Of a stretch of 64,000 nucleotides of DNA, positions 10,940 through 22,583 are shown one piece after another. The translations under genes and the position numbers were made by a program. Source of the stretch: Vesta saturnalis (lineage: Eukaryota > Arthropoda > Insecta > Coleoptera > Lampyridae); the NCBI GenBank assembly GCA_036346205.1, contig JARFJB010002196.1, positions 62,001-126,000 of the forward strand, read 5' to 3'. The first letter of the stretch is position 1. Every line of letters starts with the position of its first letter. The notes below the pieces were generated by a model. That model saw nothing but the letters and a program-made list of their open reading frames with translations, had not been told where the DNA came from and made no database searches.

Positions 10940-11815
10940 GTGAAAGTTATAATGTCCGAGAAGGTTATAATAGACTGTAGTTTAATAAAAAGCATTTCAC
11001 ATTTAAAAGTAATCGAATTAAGGAACGAATTAAAGAAATACAACTTAAGTGTGAAAGGAAAAAAGCATGAACTTGTGAAGCGATTAAAGTGCAATTTAGA
11101 CCTGAGATACTCTAATAAAAAATGCGAAATTAGTGATGATAATACGAAAGACTGCATATTTTCTAATAGCGCTAAACGTAAATATAAATGGATCCAATCA
11201 CAAGAATATAATTTAAACTTATTTACGAGGAAAATTAAATCTATGGAAGTAAAAATAAAAAAACCTTCAACGAAATGAAAATTACATAAATCTAAAATTG
11301 AAAGAAATATTTAATCTGCTAAATCATGGTGTGTTTAAGAAACATAATTCGAATGTAACCCTAGATGTAGTAAATACTCAACAAATAAGTATAAATACGA
11401 ATAACATGACAATAGACGATAGCGACAATAACTTACTTTTAAATAAATCATAAACAAATTATGTGCAATGTAAATACAGATATCAATAACGTACATAAAA
11501 TTTTAATTCTAGCTGATAGTCATGTCCGTGAACTTGCAAATATATTGAAATGAAAACTTTTGGGCAGCAAATATAAGATTAATTGTATTTTTAAACCAAA
11601 TGCGTGTTTTGCATGAGTTATGAACGACTGTAGTAATTTAACAAAATTTTACAAAAATGGTTTCTTACTAATTAGGGCAGGAAGCAACGACGCTCTAAAC
11701 AAAGGCTATCTAAGTCATGCTACAATAAGTGGCAATTCTTTACGTAAAATGCTCCACATTATGTTTTAGTAGCAACCATTCCCTACTGGCGTAATCGTAA
11801 GGTGTTAAATGATAC
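10940..11815 (+). pseudogene. Retroelement ORF1-like protein: SAP domain + SGNH hydrolase
   Basis: The open frame 10940-11278 contains a clear SAP motif (LKVIELRNELKKYNLSVKGK, then HELVKRLK, residues about 22-56), a DNA/chromatin-binding helix pair. After a frame change, a low-complexity linker runs to about 11450. Then comes ILILADSHVREL near 11505 and FLLIRAGSNDALN near 11665, which fit the D-S-x and G-x-N-D blocks of SGNH/GDSL esterases. SGNH domains occur in ORF1 proteins of some LINEs. Stops at about 11552, 11618 and 11768 show decay. No reverse transcriptase follows: the (TA)n tract and element B begin directly after. The host element is not identified. Confidence 0.6.
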
Positions 11816-11819
11816 ATAT

Positions 11820-11821
<2 letters not shown>

Positions 11822-11897
<76 letters not shown>
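11822..11897. repeat. (TA)n microsatellite, left flank of element B
   Basis: Uninterrupted TA dinucleotides end exactly where the left end of element B begins. Confidence 0.95.
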
Positions 11898-11899
<2 letters not shown>

Positions 11900-14396
11900 C
11901 AGTGTATGGCGCATGAACTGACACAATTTTCTGGGGGATTGGGGGAGTCTATTGTTAGTTTTTACTATGTTGTGTAATGTATTTTTTATCTAAATAAATC
12001 TTAAATTTAAAAAAATGGATGAAAAAATTAAAATTAAAATTTTTAAATTCATTGCAAAAAAAATATTATGAATTTAGCTTTATTTAAAAACGTTCTCTGG
12101 CTTATACTCTTTCTAATGGTATGCTTCATGTCATAGAAATAATTTGTTAGGTAATCAAAATAAGAGGTAATTGTTTTACCTGGGTCTAGAATAAGAAAAT
12201 ACTTTTTATGATTATGATTTTTTTATTGAACTTTAATTACAGTAATTGCTCAAATTGGCCTCCTCTACTCCGTATGCATGCACGTCACCTTTTCCTAATT
12301 TCAACGGTTGTTGTATGTAGTCTCATTTCTTCTTTCATTAGTTCGAATGCGGCACTAATTCTTTCTACCAAAACTTCTCTGTTTGGCACCTCTGTTGCAT
12401 GTCTTTGCACGTCTCCAGACGTAGAAATCGAAGGGTGTCAGGTCTGGGGAGCGTGCGGGCCATGGAATAGGGCCCTTCTCTGTCGATCCATGCGTTGGGA
12501 AAGACCATGTCCAAATGATCTCGAACCGTTGTGCGAAAATGTGCCGGACAGCCGTCGTTTTGGAATATTATTTGCTCTTCTAAAACTGGTGACAGCAAAT
12601 CAGGAAGATAATTTTGTAAGAAATTGAGATAAAAATCTCCATCCAGTCGTTGCGGTAAAAAAATATAGGCCGATAAGGTTCCTACCGATAACACCAGCCC
12701 AAATATTGACATTAAATTTTCTTTGAAAAGAAGACTGCCTTTTGTTATGGGGATTATAACCCTTTTTTCCCCAGTGGTACAGATTGTGTAAATTTACTAC
12801 ACCCTCATGGCTGAAATTCGACTTGTCGGTTCACAGTCCCAATCTTCAATATCTGCTTGCAGTATAAATATGCAGAACCGCAGCCGTATCTCCATCTTCG
12901 ATACCTGGAATAAAATTAAATTCGTGAATTTGTGACAATCTCATTTCATACATACTCCTACATAAACTCACATCTGTAAGTTCATCATTTCATAAATGTG
13001 ATATTTTTTTAAACTGAGCCAGAAAGAATAAAAGTCAATTAATAAATAACTCTAAACAGCAAAAACAAACACATATTAGGTACCACTTGGTTGAGTTGTA
13101 TACCTGATGCGATGACGTCAGTATGTCGCTCTTTGTTATCGCATTCCAGTGAAGGGCATAGTTATCAAGGGGGTTGTAAAATCATAAATGGTTGTGAAAG
13201 TAAAAGTGGCGTTTGAAAGAAATGACCAGTGAAAACCACAAACTGAAATTTAATTTCGATTAAAAATGCTTTTAGTCACATTTAAAAATAAGTAAGTTTT
13301 GTGTTAATTACCTTGAACAGGAGTGTAATGAAATGCATGCATTCCATTGGCCTGAAGAACAGACAAGATTTTCCAAATCGATAAGCCAAATCTTTCAGCA
13401 ACAACTCGAATGCTTGTTGTAGGATCCTCATTAACAGCTTGTAGAATTAACTCATCAACTACAACATCATATTGCCTCACATTGATTCGAGGCTGTTGAA
13501 ACCTTAAATTTCAAGTTTCCCTGAGACGTCGATAGGTTGTCTCATGGTGTGGTAACCTTCGATTTGGATATCGCACCAGGTAAAGTCTTTGGGCTTCACG
13601 CGCATTGTAGGTAGCGCTGCCATACGCCAACAACATGTCGGCATACTCTTCGTTACTAACAACAGCAAAGATCAGCACCACAAAAACACAGTACTTTTGA
13701 CAGTTTAATGAAAACAAGGTTCAACAATAACAAGATTTAACAAAAATAATTCAACAACGAACAGAAAGAACGCACGGGCACTTCCAACAGCATCCCTGAT
13801 GAACCCAGTCTCCCAACTCTCAACGTAATAAAAGACAAAGACAACTGTCATTTTACATGCGCATGAAAGAGACAGACTTTTTACCTGCTAACGTTTACTG
13901 CTTTGTTCAAACCGGTTATTTGTAGTTGTAGGATGTGTGTTCGGGCTCTGACAAATTAACTCATATTTCGATCACCAGAATTATTTCTATGATATGAAGT
14001 ATACCGTTGGAAAGAGTATAAACTAGAGAAATTTTTTAAACAAAGCTAAGTGCATAATAGCTTTTAATTTTTAATTAATTTAGAAATGTTAATTTTTCAT
14101 ACATTTACTTTTTTTTGTAACTTTGAAAGCTTATAAGTAATTTTTTGAAACCATTTGTATCAAATAAAGATTTATTTAGATAAAAAATACATTACACAAT
14201 CTAGCAAAAGTTATTTTATCCAATTACAGATACAAATAAAAAAGTTATGATGATTTTGTAGACAGATTCCGGGTATTTTTGAAAAATAACTAAAAAAATC
14301 ATATCAACTACCGTGACACCTAGGACATTGGGGGTATGAGCGAAAACTAGCAATAGACTCCCCCAATCCCTCAAAAAATTTTGTCGGTTCATGCGC

Positions 14397-14402
<6 letters not shown>
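11898..14402 (-). mobile_element. Mariner-like element B inside a (TA)n tract
   Basis: The terminal inverted repeats begin TGTATGGCGCATGAAC at 11903 on the left and mirror this at 14402 on the right. After about 60 bp the arms diverge by an insertion or deletion of about 120 bp. They then resume (TTGTGTAATGTATTTTTTATC), and again share TTATACTCTTTC and TTCATGTCATAGAAATAATT. Overall the arms are about 250 bp (11903-12155) and 440 bp (13955-14402). The flanks on both sides are (TA)n, consistent with insertion at TA. It encloses a broken DDD transposase. Confidence 0.8.
12237..13717 (-). pseudogene. IS630/Tc1/mariner transposase, element B (probable intron)
   Basis: On minus the N-terminal helix-turn-helix reads EEYADMLLAYG ... 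NAREAQRLYLVRYPNRRLP (13660-13510), with an in-frame TGA in RET*NLRF near 13505. The text continues to NGMHAFHYTPVQ, where GTAATT (from 13311) and TTACAG (to 12974) would remove a 338-bp intron and rejoin at DVSLCRSMYEMRLSQIHEF. Catalytic Asp 1 is in TDKSNFSHEG near 12815, where the usual Glu after Asp is Lys. FNVNIWAGVIG is near 12710. Asp 2 is in FQNDGCPAH near 12550. Asp 3 is in ARSPDLTPFDF near 12425, reached after a one-base insertion. Correcting for that base, 36 residues separate Asp 2 and Asp 3. The C-terminus ends GGQFEQLL, stop at 12237-12239. Confidence 0.78.

Positions 14403-14486
<84 letters not shown>
14403..14486. repeat. (TA)n microsatellite, right flank of element B
   Basis: TA dinucleotides directly abut the right end of element B. 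The long minus frame 14304-14654 through this tract is an artefact of the repeat. Confidence 0.95.
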
Positions 14487-14487
<1 letters not shown>

Positions 14488-15840
14488 TATGAACTGCTAT
14501 CTATATAATGCGGCGATTGAACACAACGTTTACAAAGTATTAGACATAAATTAAATATTAGAGTGTAATCACTTTCGTAGAAGTGAGACACTACTTTCAC
14601 TTTTGACCTTGGGGAATTTCCAATGACGCCCACGTGGGGATCGTATTTTTTCACCCCTATGGTTTCTTTTCGGAGACCTATTTCAACCCCTCGATGGAAT
14701 TTTCACCCTAATTAGGACCCTTTTGGCTGTATTAAGAAATTTTTTAAAGTTAAGCCCTTGAAGGGTAGGTAAATGCGTGCGCATGCAGTGTTCTGAGAAT
14801 AAAAAGATTTAATCTGTTATTAATTAGGGTTGTTTTTATCAAAGGAGATTGCATAATTATTTTTACATTTTATTAAATCCCATCTACAGATTGTGACCTA
14901 ATTTATTTATGCATTGGGGATTGTATTTTAATAAGGGACCATAGTGTTGTAAGACGGGAATCTGTTCGCGGGCTCCTTAATCTGTGTTTATTATTACTAA
15001 ACAGTTCAATTTCATTTTCATTTATATTAATTGGAAAGTAGCAATCAGCCGTCGACATCGTGTTAATTAATGTGTTTACAAACATTTTTTTATATGCTCA
15101 TGTGGGGATCGTATTTTGGTCTATTTTTTAAAGCTAATGAACAATTGGATTATTTTTGATATTAAAGAAGCGAATCAAGGTAAAGATAACATATACAATT
15201 GATTTTAAATACGCTCTTAAATTCTATATAATGATAATAAAACAGTTAATGGGTATTGCGTAATCAGTTAATTAACTTGTTATACAGAAGTGAATGTACG
15301 ATTTCGCAATTGGACGTAAACAATAATAATAAACACCGTGCATATTTTACGTGCATGTATATATGGGGCCTTTAGCTGTCACAGGCTAGATTGGTTAGAG
15401 AGATGCAATGCATTTGCGAAGCTGTTATAATTAAATTAAATTACTAACTAACTTAGAATAAAACGTCTATCAAATTCTTCATGTAAGTCGTCAACAGGCA
15501 AAACCAAATATATATTTGCGCAAACAGGTTATTTAATATTGCGATGTATGCAGCGAATTTCCTGTGTTTTCTTCTTTAAGGTAGATTTCGCCTCTATTTT
15601 ATTTTACATACATAAAAGTTATGTCTCATCAGAAATACCTCTGTCAAAAAAAAACGGCTTTAGATTTTATAATCAGGTTAAGCATGCATGCTGACCGTTT
15701 ATTAGAGCAATATTTTTACCGATAATGGGGTTGTCATACCATCACATAAGCCTATTTTACATACAAGCTCTGTCGTAGCAGAAATACCCTTGTCAAAAGC
15801 AACTTAGATTTATAAACAGGCCCCTAGGGAAGATTAGAGC
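14487..15840. other. No recognised gene
   Basis: Only short open frames. A 17-bp string TGTGGGGATCGTATTTT occurs at about 14631 and again near 15098. Sequence near 15640-15820 (around CTTGTCAAAAGC) may belong to the element that carries the integrase fragment to the right. Confidence 0.45.
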
Positions 15841-15849
15841 GCGGTTACA

Positions 15850-16195
15850 GAAACAAGTCGCGTACACTATACATAAACCTGTAGTGAGAAATTTACTCGA
15901 AACAGGTATATTGTGGGTAACATTTTTTTGAGTTATGACAGGCGGGGTCTTTGCGATATGACAAATCTAAGTAAATATAATGACGCGTATAATTATATAC
16001 TGACGGTTTTCGATGTGTTTAGCAAGATGGCGTGGACAGGAGCTCTGAAGCTGAAAAACTACATGTTCTATAATCGACGTATTTTCGGTTATTTTTCAAA
16101 GATGCGAAAAGATACCTCAAACTATACAGGCGGATAAGGGCAAGGACTTTATTGCGAAAAGCGTCCAGCAATTCTTTAACAAACATCAAATCTAA
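15850..16195 (+). pseudogene. DDE integrase core fragment (Polinton/Ginger-like)
   Basis: The reading MTNLSKYNDAYNYILTVFDV then FSKMAW (15957-16040), preceded by HKPVVRN (about 15873), and followed in another frame by PQTIQADKGKDFIAKSVQQF (about 16108-16170), matches the integrase core of Polinton/Maverick or Ginger-type elements (also seen in nematode F54H12.3-like proteins). The second catalytic Asp is the one in QADKGK. The expected first-Asp motif WQAD reads stop-Q-A-G near 15936, so both Trp and the catalytic Asp are lost. The glutamate-bearing end is missing. About 100 of 250 expected residues are visible. Confidence 0.7.
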
Positions 16196-16650
16196 TCATA
16201 TAGGCAAAATTTAGCGATGCGATGCTTTCATATAGGTAAGGATCGCACTAACGGGGCTACAGTTAATGCGAAAGTCAACAACCTTTGAACACATTATCCA
16301 ATGATTTTCGCAGTATGCCCACAGGTATAGGTAGCACTTTTACTTCGGTCGGTCCTTGTAACAGAGTATTTTGCTGTAGTTGCTTATAAGGCTTTAGCGC
16401 GCGCAATTAGAATGGTGGGATTGATTCCCATACGTCTCACCAGTAAACTAGCGTCCATAATTCGCGTCTTGTAATTTGAACCGTGCGCTGCCATTAGACT
16501 AAAGCTATCTCTTGATCGTACAAATTTAACCTTTAACTCAACACCACTTATGAGAAACTTTTCTTGATTAAATAAATCCTAGTGCACGTGACCAATCATC
16601 TAAATCTGTTTGCTGGGCGCTGCAAGTACTTGACGTTTCGAGAAACCGTT
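16196..16650. other. No recognised gene; half of a direct repeat
   Basis: ATATAGGCAAAATTTAGCG at about 16199 resembles ATATAGGTAAAACTTCCCG at about 16663, both followed by GATGCTTTC/GAGGCTTTC. No coding motif is visible. Confidence 0.4.
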
Positions 16651-16659
16651 AATTGCATG

Positions 16660-17290
16660 TCTCATATAGGTAAAACTTCCCGACGCGAGGCTTTCGGCGA
16701 AGACTGTTTCGGCGATCCCCACACCAACCCTCCCCGAACATAACCGAGATTGTAAAACAGGTGTAGGGTGTTACAACTTGTTCTCGGGTTGTCGCCCCTT
16801 GTCGTGATCTCAACTTGTTCGTGGGCCTTCGTGTATTGTGGTCGTACCCTTGGTGGAAAATTTGAATTTGTATTATAATAAGGGGCCTAATGCTAACTTG
16901 TAAGGCAGGTGTAGGGTTGCGCAACTTGCTCTCGGGACATTGCCCTTTGTCGAGGCCGCATTGACGGAAAATTTTAATTTGTATTTGTATTTAAGTCTCT
17001 GCAGGTTATGGCTGGAAATATGAATTTGTATTATAATAAGGGGGTATAATGCTAACTTGGAAGGCAGGTGTAAGGCTTAGCAACTTACTTTCAGGCTCTC
17101 GCCCCTAGACCAAAAATTTGAATTTGTTTGGGGCTTCGCAACTTGCCTTCGGGTCTTAGCCCCTGGCCCCTTGGCGGGAAATTTGAATTTGGATTTGTAT
17201 TTAAGTGTTTACATTCTGATTACTTATTGCGAGAAATTTGAACTTGTATTCTAATAAGGGGCCTATTGCTAACTTATAAGACATACATGG
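16660..17290. repeat. Degenerate direct repeats, about 160-215-bp spacing
   Basis: The core GAATTTGTATTATAATAAGG followed by GGCCTAATGCTAACTTGTAAGG recurs at about 16862, 17022 and 17237. GGTGTAGGG...CAACTTG...CTCGGG...GCCCC blocks occur at about 16760, 16907, 17068 and 17128. The units are imperfect and spacing varies, so this is a decayed tandem or shuffled array rather than a clean minisatellite. Confidence 0.7.
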
Positions 17291-19632
17291 GAACCTGCGA
17301 GAAACAGATTATTGGACTTAATGGGTGTACATGGACTGGATCCCGTTTTCTCGGAACCAACACCTATAACCCCAACAAGTTGTACTGGAATAGACTATAT
17401 TTTAACTAATTTTAATAGTTACGTTTTGGATAAAAATGTGAGTTTCAATGGTCTTTCTGACAACTCTGCGCAAAAAATTAAATTTTTAGGTAGCAAGTTA
17501 GTTGTAAATACAAACTATCAAGGTGAATCCTTTTCTAAACAGAACAATAACTCCATTATTTCTTATGTAAAAGACATTAATTGGAATAGCCAACGTAAAG
17601 TAAACGATGTTAATCAAGACTTTCTTAATTTTGTAAATAATGTCAGGTGCTATAGTGCAGCTTTTAAACAAGTAAACAAATTTATCTAACTCTTGTACCA
17701 AACCTTGGATTGCTTGTTTCAAAATATCGTCTACAAAACTAAAGAATCTTATTATTCAATTGAAAGAGGGGTTTGTGTCACAAGCGTATTACAAAAATAT
17801 AGGCAAATGTACACCTTAAAAATTAATAAAAACGGGTCTACTGTAACAAATGTCTTGTTAATCAATAATGTAGAAGTTAAAGATCCAGTGATCATTGCGA
17901 ATGCATTAAACAACTACTTTATAAATTTTCCTTCATGATGAATCTTGACACAAGTCGTACTAATAACTTATATATTTACAGATAAACACTTGAAGATTGA
18001 TAATACTATGTATTTGTCACCTGTCAGTAAAAACGAAATATCATCTACTATAATGTCTATAATGCCCCTAAATAGTAACAGCTCGGCAGGACGTGATTTT
18101 ATAACGGCTAAACTATTAAAACAATCGTCAGTGTGTAATATCGCTCCTTTAACTCAAATTATAAATAAATGTTTAAACGAAGGAATATATCCAAACGTGT
18201 TAAAAATTGCTAAAGTCATTGCTTTGTATAAAATTGGAGATACAAAGCAATTACCAGTTATCGTCCGATATCGTTATCCACTTTTTCTAAAATTTTTGAG
18301 AAGGTATTTGCTTCACGTATTATCAATTTTGTTAAAACGGTCTATGTAATAATACCGAATCAGCGTGGCTTTAGAGGAAAGTATTCTACAATTACACTGC
18401 TCTTAAGTGATTTAATGAAAGTAATCTAGACAAACTAGACGAAGAAAATCGTGTGCCAGCCATTTTTATTTATTTGACAAAGGCTTTTGATTGCGTTGAT
18501 CATGAGATACTACTACAAAAGTTACTAGGATTGCGAAGAAAATCTCATGAGCTACTAAGGTCTTACCTAAATAATCGTACCTAATACGTTTACTATTCGA
18601 ACTGTAAATCAACGGAATTAAAAATCACAAGCGGTATACCCCAAGGTAGCATCCTGGGTCCACTTCTTTTTTTGTTGTATATAAATGACCTCAAAACTGT
18701 TTTGTCATGCCACTTTGTCTGTTATGCAGACGATATCACATTACTCATCTACCACAAAGACTAGGCTGTAGTACAACGTTAAGCAAAAATTAATTTAGAT
18801 AACTTATACACTTACTTTAACAACAATAATTTGCTTATGAACTTTGATAAAACTAAAACAATGCAATTACATTCTCTTAGATGCAACGATAACTCAAGTC
18901 TGTATTTAAATGTTACTCACAATTCCATTAGGCAAGGCATACGTTTTAAATTACTGGGAGTTTATATTGATTTTGCGTTAGACTGGAACATCATGTCAAT
19001 TACATTTTATGTAAGAAAATGGCGAACAACTGTTTATCTCTCAAGAGGCTAGTGCCTTTGTGTAGCAATGATACGTTAAAAGTGTTTTATTATTCAAACG
19101 TCGAATCTATTTTAGGATATGGTATTCTTTTTTGAGGTAAAACAAATTTAGCAAAATGGATTTTTGTAATGCAAAAGAAAATTGTTCGCGTTATGTTTCA
19201 ATTAAAGTGGATGCAGTCTTGTAAGAAATGTTTCATAACGCATACTATTTTGATTGTAACATGCATGGTACATCCTGGAAATGCTTTTAAATGTTAAAAA
19301 TACATAAATGATTTTCAATTATTAAATAAACATCATAGTTATAAAACTCGTCATGAACCTTACACATTAGAATGTAAAGCACATAACTTAGAAATCTAGT
19401 CCATATTATGTAGGATGTGTCTTGTACAATAAATTACCAATTTCATTTAAAGCCTGTGATAACTTTTAAAGTTTTTAAAAAAATGGTACGTTTAATTACG
19501 ATTTTATGTATAGTTTTAAGTTTTAATTGAGTGTTACTTTATACCCAATTTTCAATGTGTTTATGTAAAATTTTTATTGACATATTCTATATCAACTGTG
19601 ATCACTGGATGAATAAATTATTATTATTTAAT
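17290..19632 (+). pseudogene. LINE 1: endonuclease end + reverse transcriptase
   Basis: The frame 17312-17689 reads LLDLMGVHGLDPVFSEPT then TGIDYILTNF and SDNSAQ, the C-terminal end of an AP-type endonuclease; the usual SDH is SDN, losing the catalytic His. The reverse transcriptase follows: SAGRDFI (about 18085), NKCLNEGIYPNVLKIAKVI (about 18160), NQRGFRGKYST (about 18358), TKAFDCVDHEILLQKL (about 18480), GIPQGSILGPLLFLLYINDL (about 18640) and YADD at 18723-18734. A C-terminal zone runs to the AT-rich 3' end near 19625 (GGATGAATAAATTATTATTA). At least six frame changes and stops are present. The clade is probably in the jockey/CR1 group. Confidence 0.82.
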
Positions 19633-19699
19633 ATAGAGAAATTTTGGGATAATTTCTTGGTCTCCGCATCGCAATAAAAAAGTAAATGATAAATATTTA

Positions 19700-19920
19700 A
19701 TGGTGTGTTTTTATATTTGTGTTTATAGAAATCTAAACGTTTCGATAACACTTACAGTTATCTTACTCAGTAGTAATAATATCTTTTAGAAATGTTTAAG
19801 ATGTTGAAAATATGGCTATGAAGTATGAAAATAGAAAACGTAAATTAAGCTTGTTATTAATATACCTGTTTGATAAACGTATAAATCCAGCTATGGAATA
19901 AAATTTTAAGTAAATAATAC
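19700..19920 (-). repeat. Dispersed repeat, partner at 27.0-27.14 kb
   Basis: In minus sense this segment contains TTATTCCATAGCTGGATTTATACG and TTTATCAAAC, matching TTATATTCCATAGTTGGCTTTATACG and TTTATCAAAC at 27025-27065, together with a shared AACGTTTAGAT-like piece about 90-150 bp away. The two copies lie in opposite orientation 7 kb apart. Probably a small non-autonomous element. Confidence 0.55.
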
Positions 19921-20219
19921 TAGATCATAAATGACATATCAGAACACCCTCTAATAGTCGAAGGCTAACAGTGAAAAATGTGATAAAACGAACAGCAAAT
20001 TTAACAAAATTTAATCACTTATGATGTAAGTCTAAAGTTGTGAAACACTTTAATTTGAAATTGGTAAAAGCATTCACAAATAGAAACTTGACATCAATTA
20101 AATCCAGTCAGATCTAACAAAGAAATAGCTTTGTTAATAAATGTAAGTATTATTTTACAGTGTAGTACGTTAATATAATTTTTAATTTTAATTTCAATAA
20201 CATATGTTAAATTGTAGTT
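19921..20219. other. AT-rich spacer, no gene seen
   Basis: No coding motif, repeat end or RNA gene is recognisable between the dispersed repeat and LINE 2. Confidence 0.5.
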
Positions 20220-20957
20220 TACCACATTGGTCTAGGAAAAAAATACAGCAAAAAACCTAGACATAGCCACAGCTACCCCCGAATTACACCTTATTCATTA
20301 ACGACTATTGCTTACATATTAATCTCAAAACCAGAAATTGTTAATGGCTCAGGTACCATTTCTATACCTCATATCAGTGACCACGAGGTTATCTATTGTT
20401 ATGTTAAATTTCCAATTTCATCAAAAGTATTATTTAAAACAGTCTGTAATTTTAAGAACTAAACGATACAGCCTTTAAAAACCACCTTTAAGCCATACCA
20501 CGGAAAATTATCTTCTGATTTGGATAATGTTAATGACAAAGTTAATTTTTGAAATGAAAATGTTCTATAATTGCTTGATATATTCGCACGTAAGTTAAAT
20601 ATCGTATAACAAAAAATTATGCGTCATGGTTAACAGAAAGTTGATAAAAACGAAAAACATACTTTTTTCTAAATTTAAACGATCCCGTAGTACTAGTGAC
20701 TGGCAGTCTTATAAGGAAATGCGGAATGTTGTCAACTCTGTTGTAAAACGTGAGAAAAGTAGATACTTCACAAATTTCTAAAGTAAAGCAAACCGCATTA
20801 CACAGTTTGAATATAGGGAAAATAAAGGTTAATAAACTCCTCTCAAATTTAGCCTATGTTAATGATATTAATTAACATATTATCAACGCCACTGCAGCTA
20901 CTCTCCCCGATGATAGTCTACTTGATCATTATATGTCCAATACAAAATTACCACTTA

Positions 20958-22583
20958 CAGTGGTGTGAAAAAGTCATGCATCACCCACATCTACAATGGT
21001 TTTTCGACTCTAACAGAAATTTTTCGAATTCTTTCGTTAACTACCTTGAATTATCTGATTGTACTTCATATATCATTAGTATTATTGCTAATGATGTCAT
21101 TATAATTAATCAAATCGGCTAATTAAGCAGATTTTAAAGAATTCCAAAAATAGCATAATTATTAGGTCGTAAAGGGAAGTCGTTAAAATCTATTTAAAGT
21201 AAATTTGAAAAAAATAATTCCATTAAATTGTTAGTATATATGGGCTGAAAATACTTTAAGCCATTATTCACTTTTTGCATTTCGTGTAGAAAGTTAAAAT
21301 GTGTTCTAAACCGAAGCAACGAAATTATCAGACCATACGCGGTTTGAAATTATTTTTCATCATAACCAAGGTGCTTCTAGTCGCGAAATCGCGTCATTAA
21401 TAAAATGTAACCAATCTACAGTAGTTCGGATCATTAAAAAGTATACTGAGTTTGGAAAAATCGACGGCAAACCGCGTAGTGGGCGACCAAAGAAAACCTC
21501 CGTTCGAGATGATGCTGTCTTAAGACGAACACGCCTTGCGGATAGACGTCTCAATTCCACCCAGTTAACAAAACTATGGAGTGAAGCTACAGGTATAAGT
21601 GTGTGCACTTCCACTGTGAGGAGAAAACTGATTAGTTTTGGATTGAGAGGGTGTAAAGCACGTAAGAAACCATTACTTTCCGAGAAGCAAAGGCTGAACC
21701 GTTTGAAATGGGCAAAGGAACATCTAAAGTGGACAACAGATCAGTGGCAAAGAGTATTATTTAGTGATGAATCAACTTTTAACATCAATAATCATGCTGG
21801 AAATACGTATGTCAGAAGGTTTCCAGGGGAAGAATTTTCGCCAAAATGTATCATTCCAACAATTAAGCATCCAACCTCAGTTATGGTGTGGGGTTGCATG
21901 TCCTTCCGAGGAGTTGGTCGGCTGCACATCATCTCTGGAATGATGAATGCCACAAAATGCATAGAAGTGCTACAGAACAAAATGCTGCGAAGTGGAAACG
22001 ATTTGTTTGGCGAAGAAAGCTTTCAGTTTCAAGATGACAACGCATCTTGCCATAGAGCTAAGATTGTTCAATCATGGATGGAGATGAATGGAATTATCAG
22101 GTTGGACTAGCCAGCGCAATCTCCAGACCTGAATCCCATCGAAAACTTGTGGAACAGGATATCTCACATCATATCGAGAAAAAAACCAACGACAAAGGTC
22201 GCCCTCATCGAATCTCTAATTGACGCCTGGAATCACTGCATCGCTAGGGAGGAACTGGAAAAACTGGTGAATTCCATGCCTAAAAGATGTCAACTAGTCA
22301 TCAAAAACAAGGGTTGGCCGATTAAATACTAAAATTAGTTTTAAATAAGATCATATTTGGCATAATGTAGTATACGTTTTTTTTTTGTAATTTTTTGATA
22401 TTTTGAATAAAGCCTTTTTTTACTAACTTACTTCAATGTTTTTTTATTTTATCATTGTGATTAAGTCCTTAGTTAAGATAGAGCTGATATAGAGAATATA
22501 GTTGAAGTGCATTCGCGTGAAGTGCTTTAAAGTTCATTTTTCATTAATTTTAAGAGGTGATGCAGGATTTTTTCACACCACTG
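20958..22583 (+). mobile_element. Tc1-like DNA transposon, nearly intact
   Basis: A 1,626-bp element with ends CAGTGGTGTGAAAAAGTC (left) and the inverse of CAGTGGTGTGAAAAAATC (right), about 28 bp of matching inverted repeat. It is flanked by TA target duplications at 20956-20957 and 22584-22585. It holds one transposase gene in plus orientation and sits inside LINE 2. Confidence 0.93.
21299..22332 (+). pseudogene. Tc1-family DD34E transposase (two lesions)
   Basis: The ATG at 21299 begins MCSKPKQRNYQTIR; a one-base frame change near 21343 is needed to continue. A helix-turn-helix follows (SREIASLIKCNQSTVVRIIK, 21375-21440), then the AT-hook-like SGRPKKTS (21478-21500) and a second helix-turn-helix (SVCTSTVRRKLISFGL). 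Catalytic Asp 1 is in VLFSDESTF (about 21755), with the family motif VMVWGCMSF (about 21880). Asp 2 is in FQDDNASCH (about 22030) and Glu in SPDLNPIENLW (about 22120), with 34 residues between them. An in-frame TAG at 22108-22110 replaces the Trp expected just before PAQSPD. The tail ends MPKRCQLVIKNKGWPIKY. Length is about 345 residues, normal for Tc1. Only one frame change and one stop disable it, so the insertion is relatively young. Confidence 0.9.

Noticed and set aside
12208..12627. 139-residue plus frame with a hydrophobic start
   Set aside because: It is the antisense shadow of the transposase of element B.
14304..14654. 116-residue minus frame with a Tyr-Ile repeat
   Set aside because: It runs through the (TA)n tract and the TIR of element B; no motif outside the repeat.
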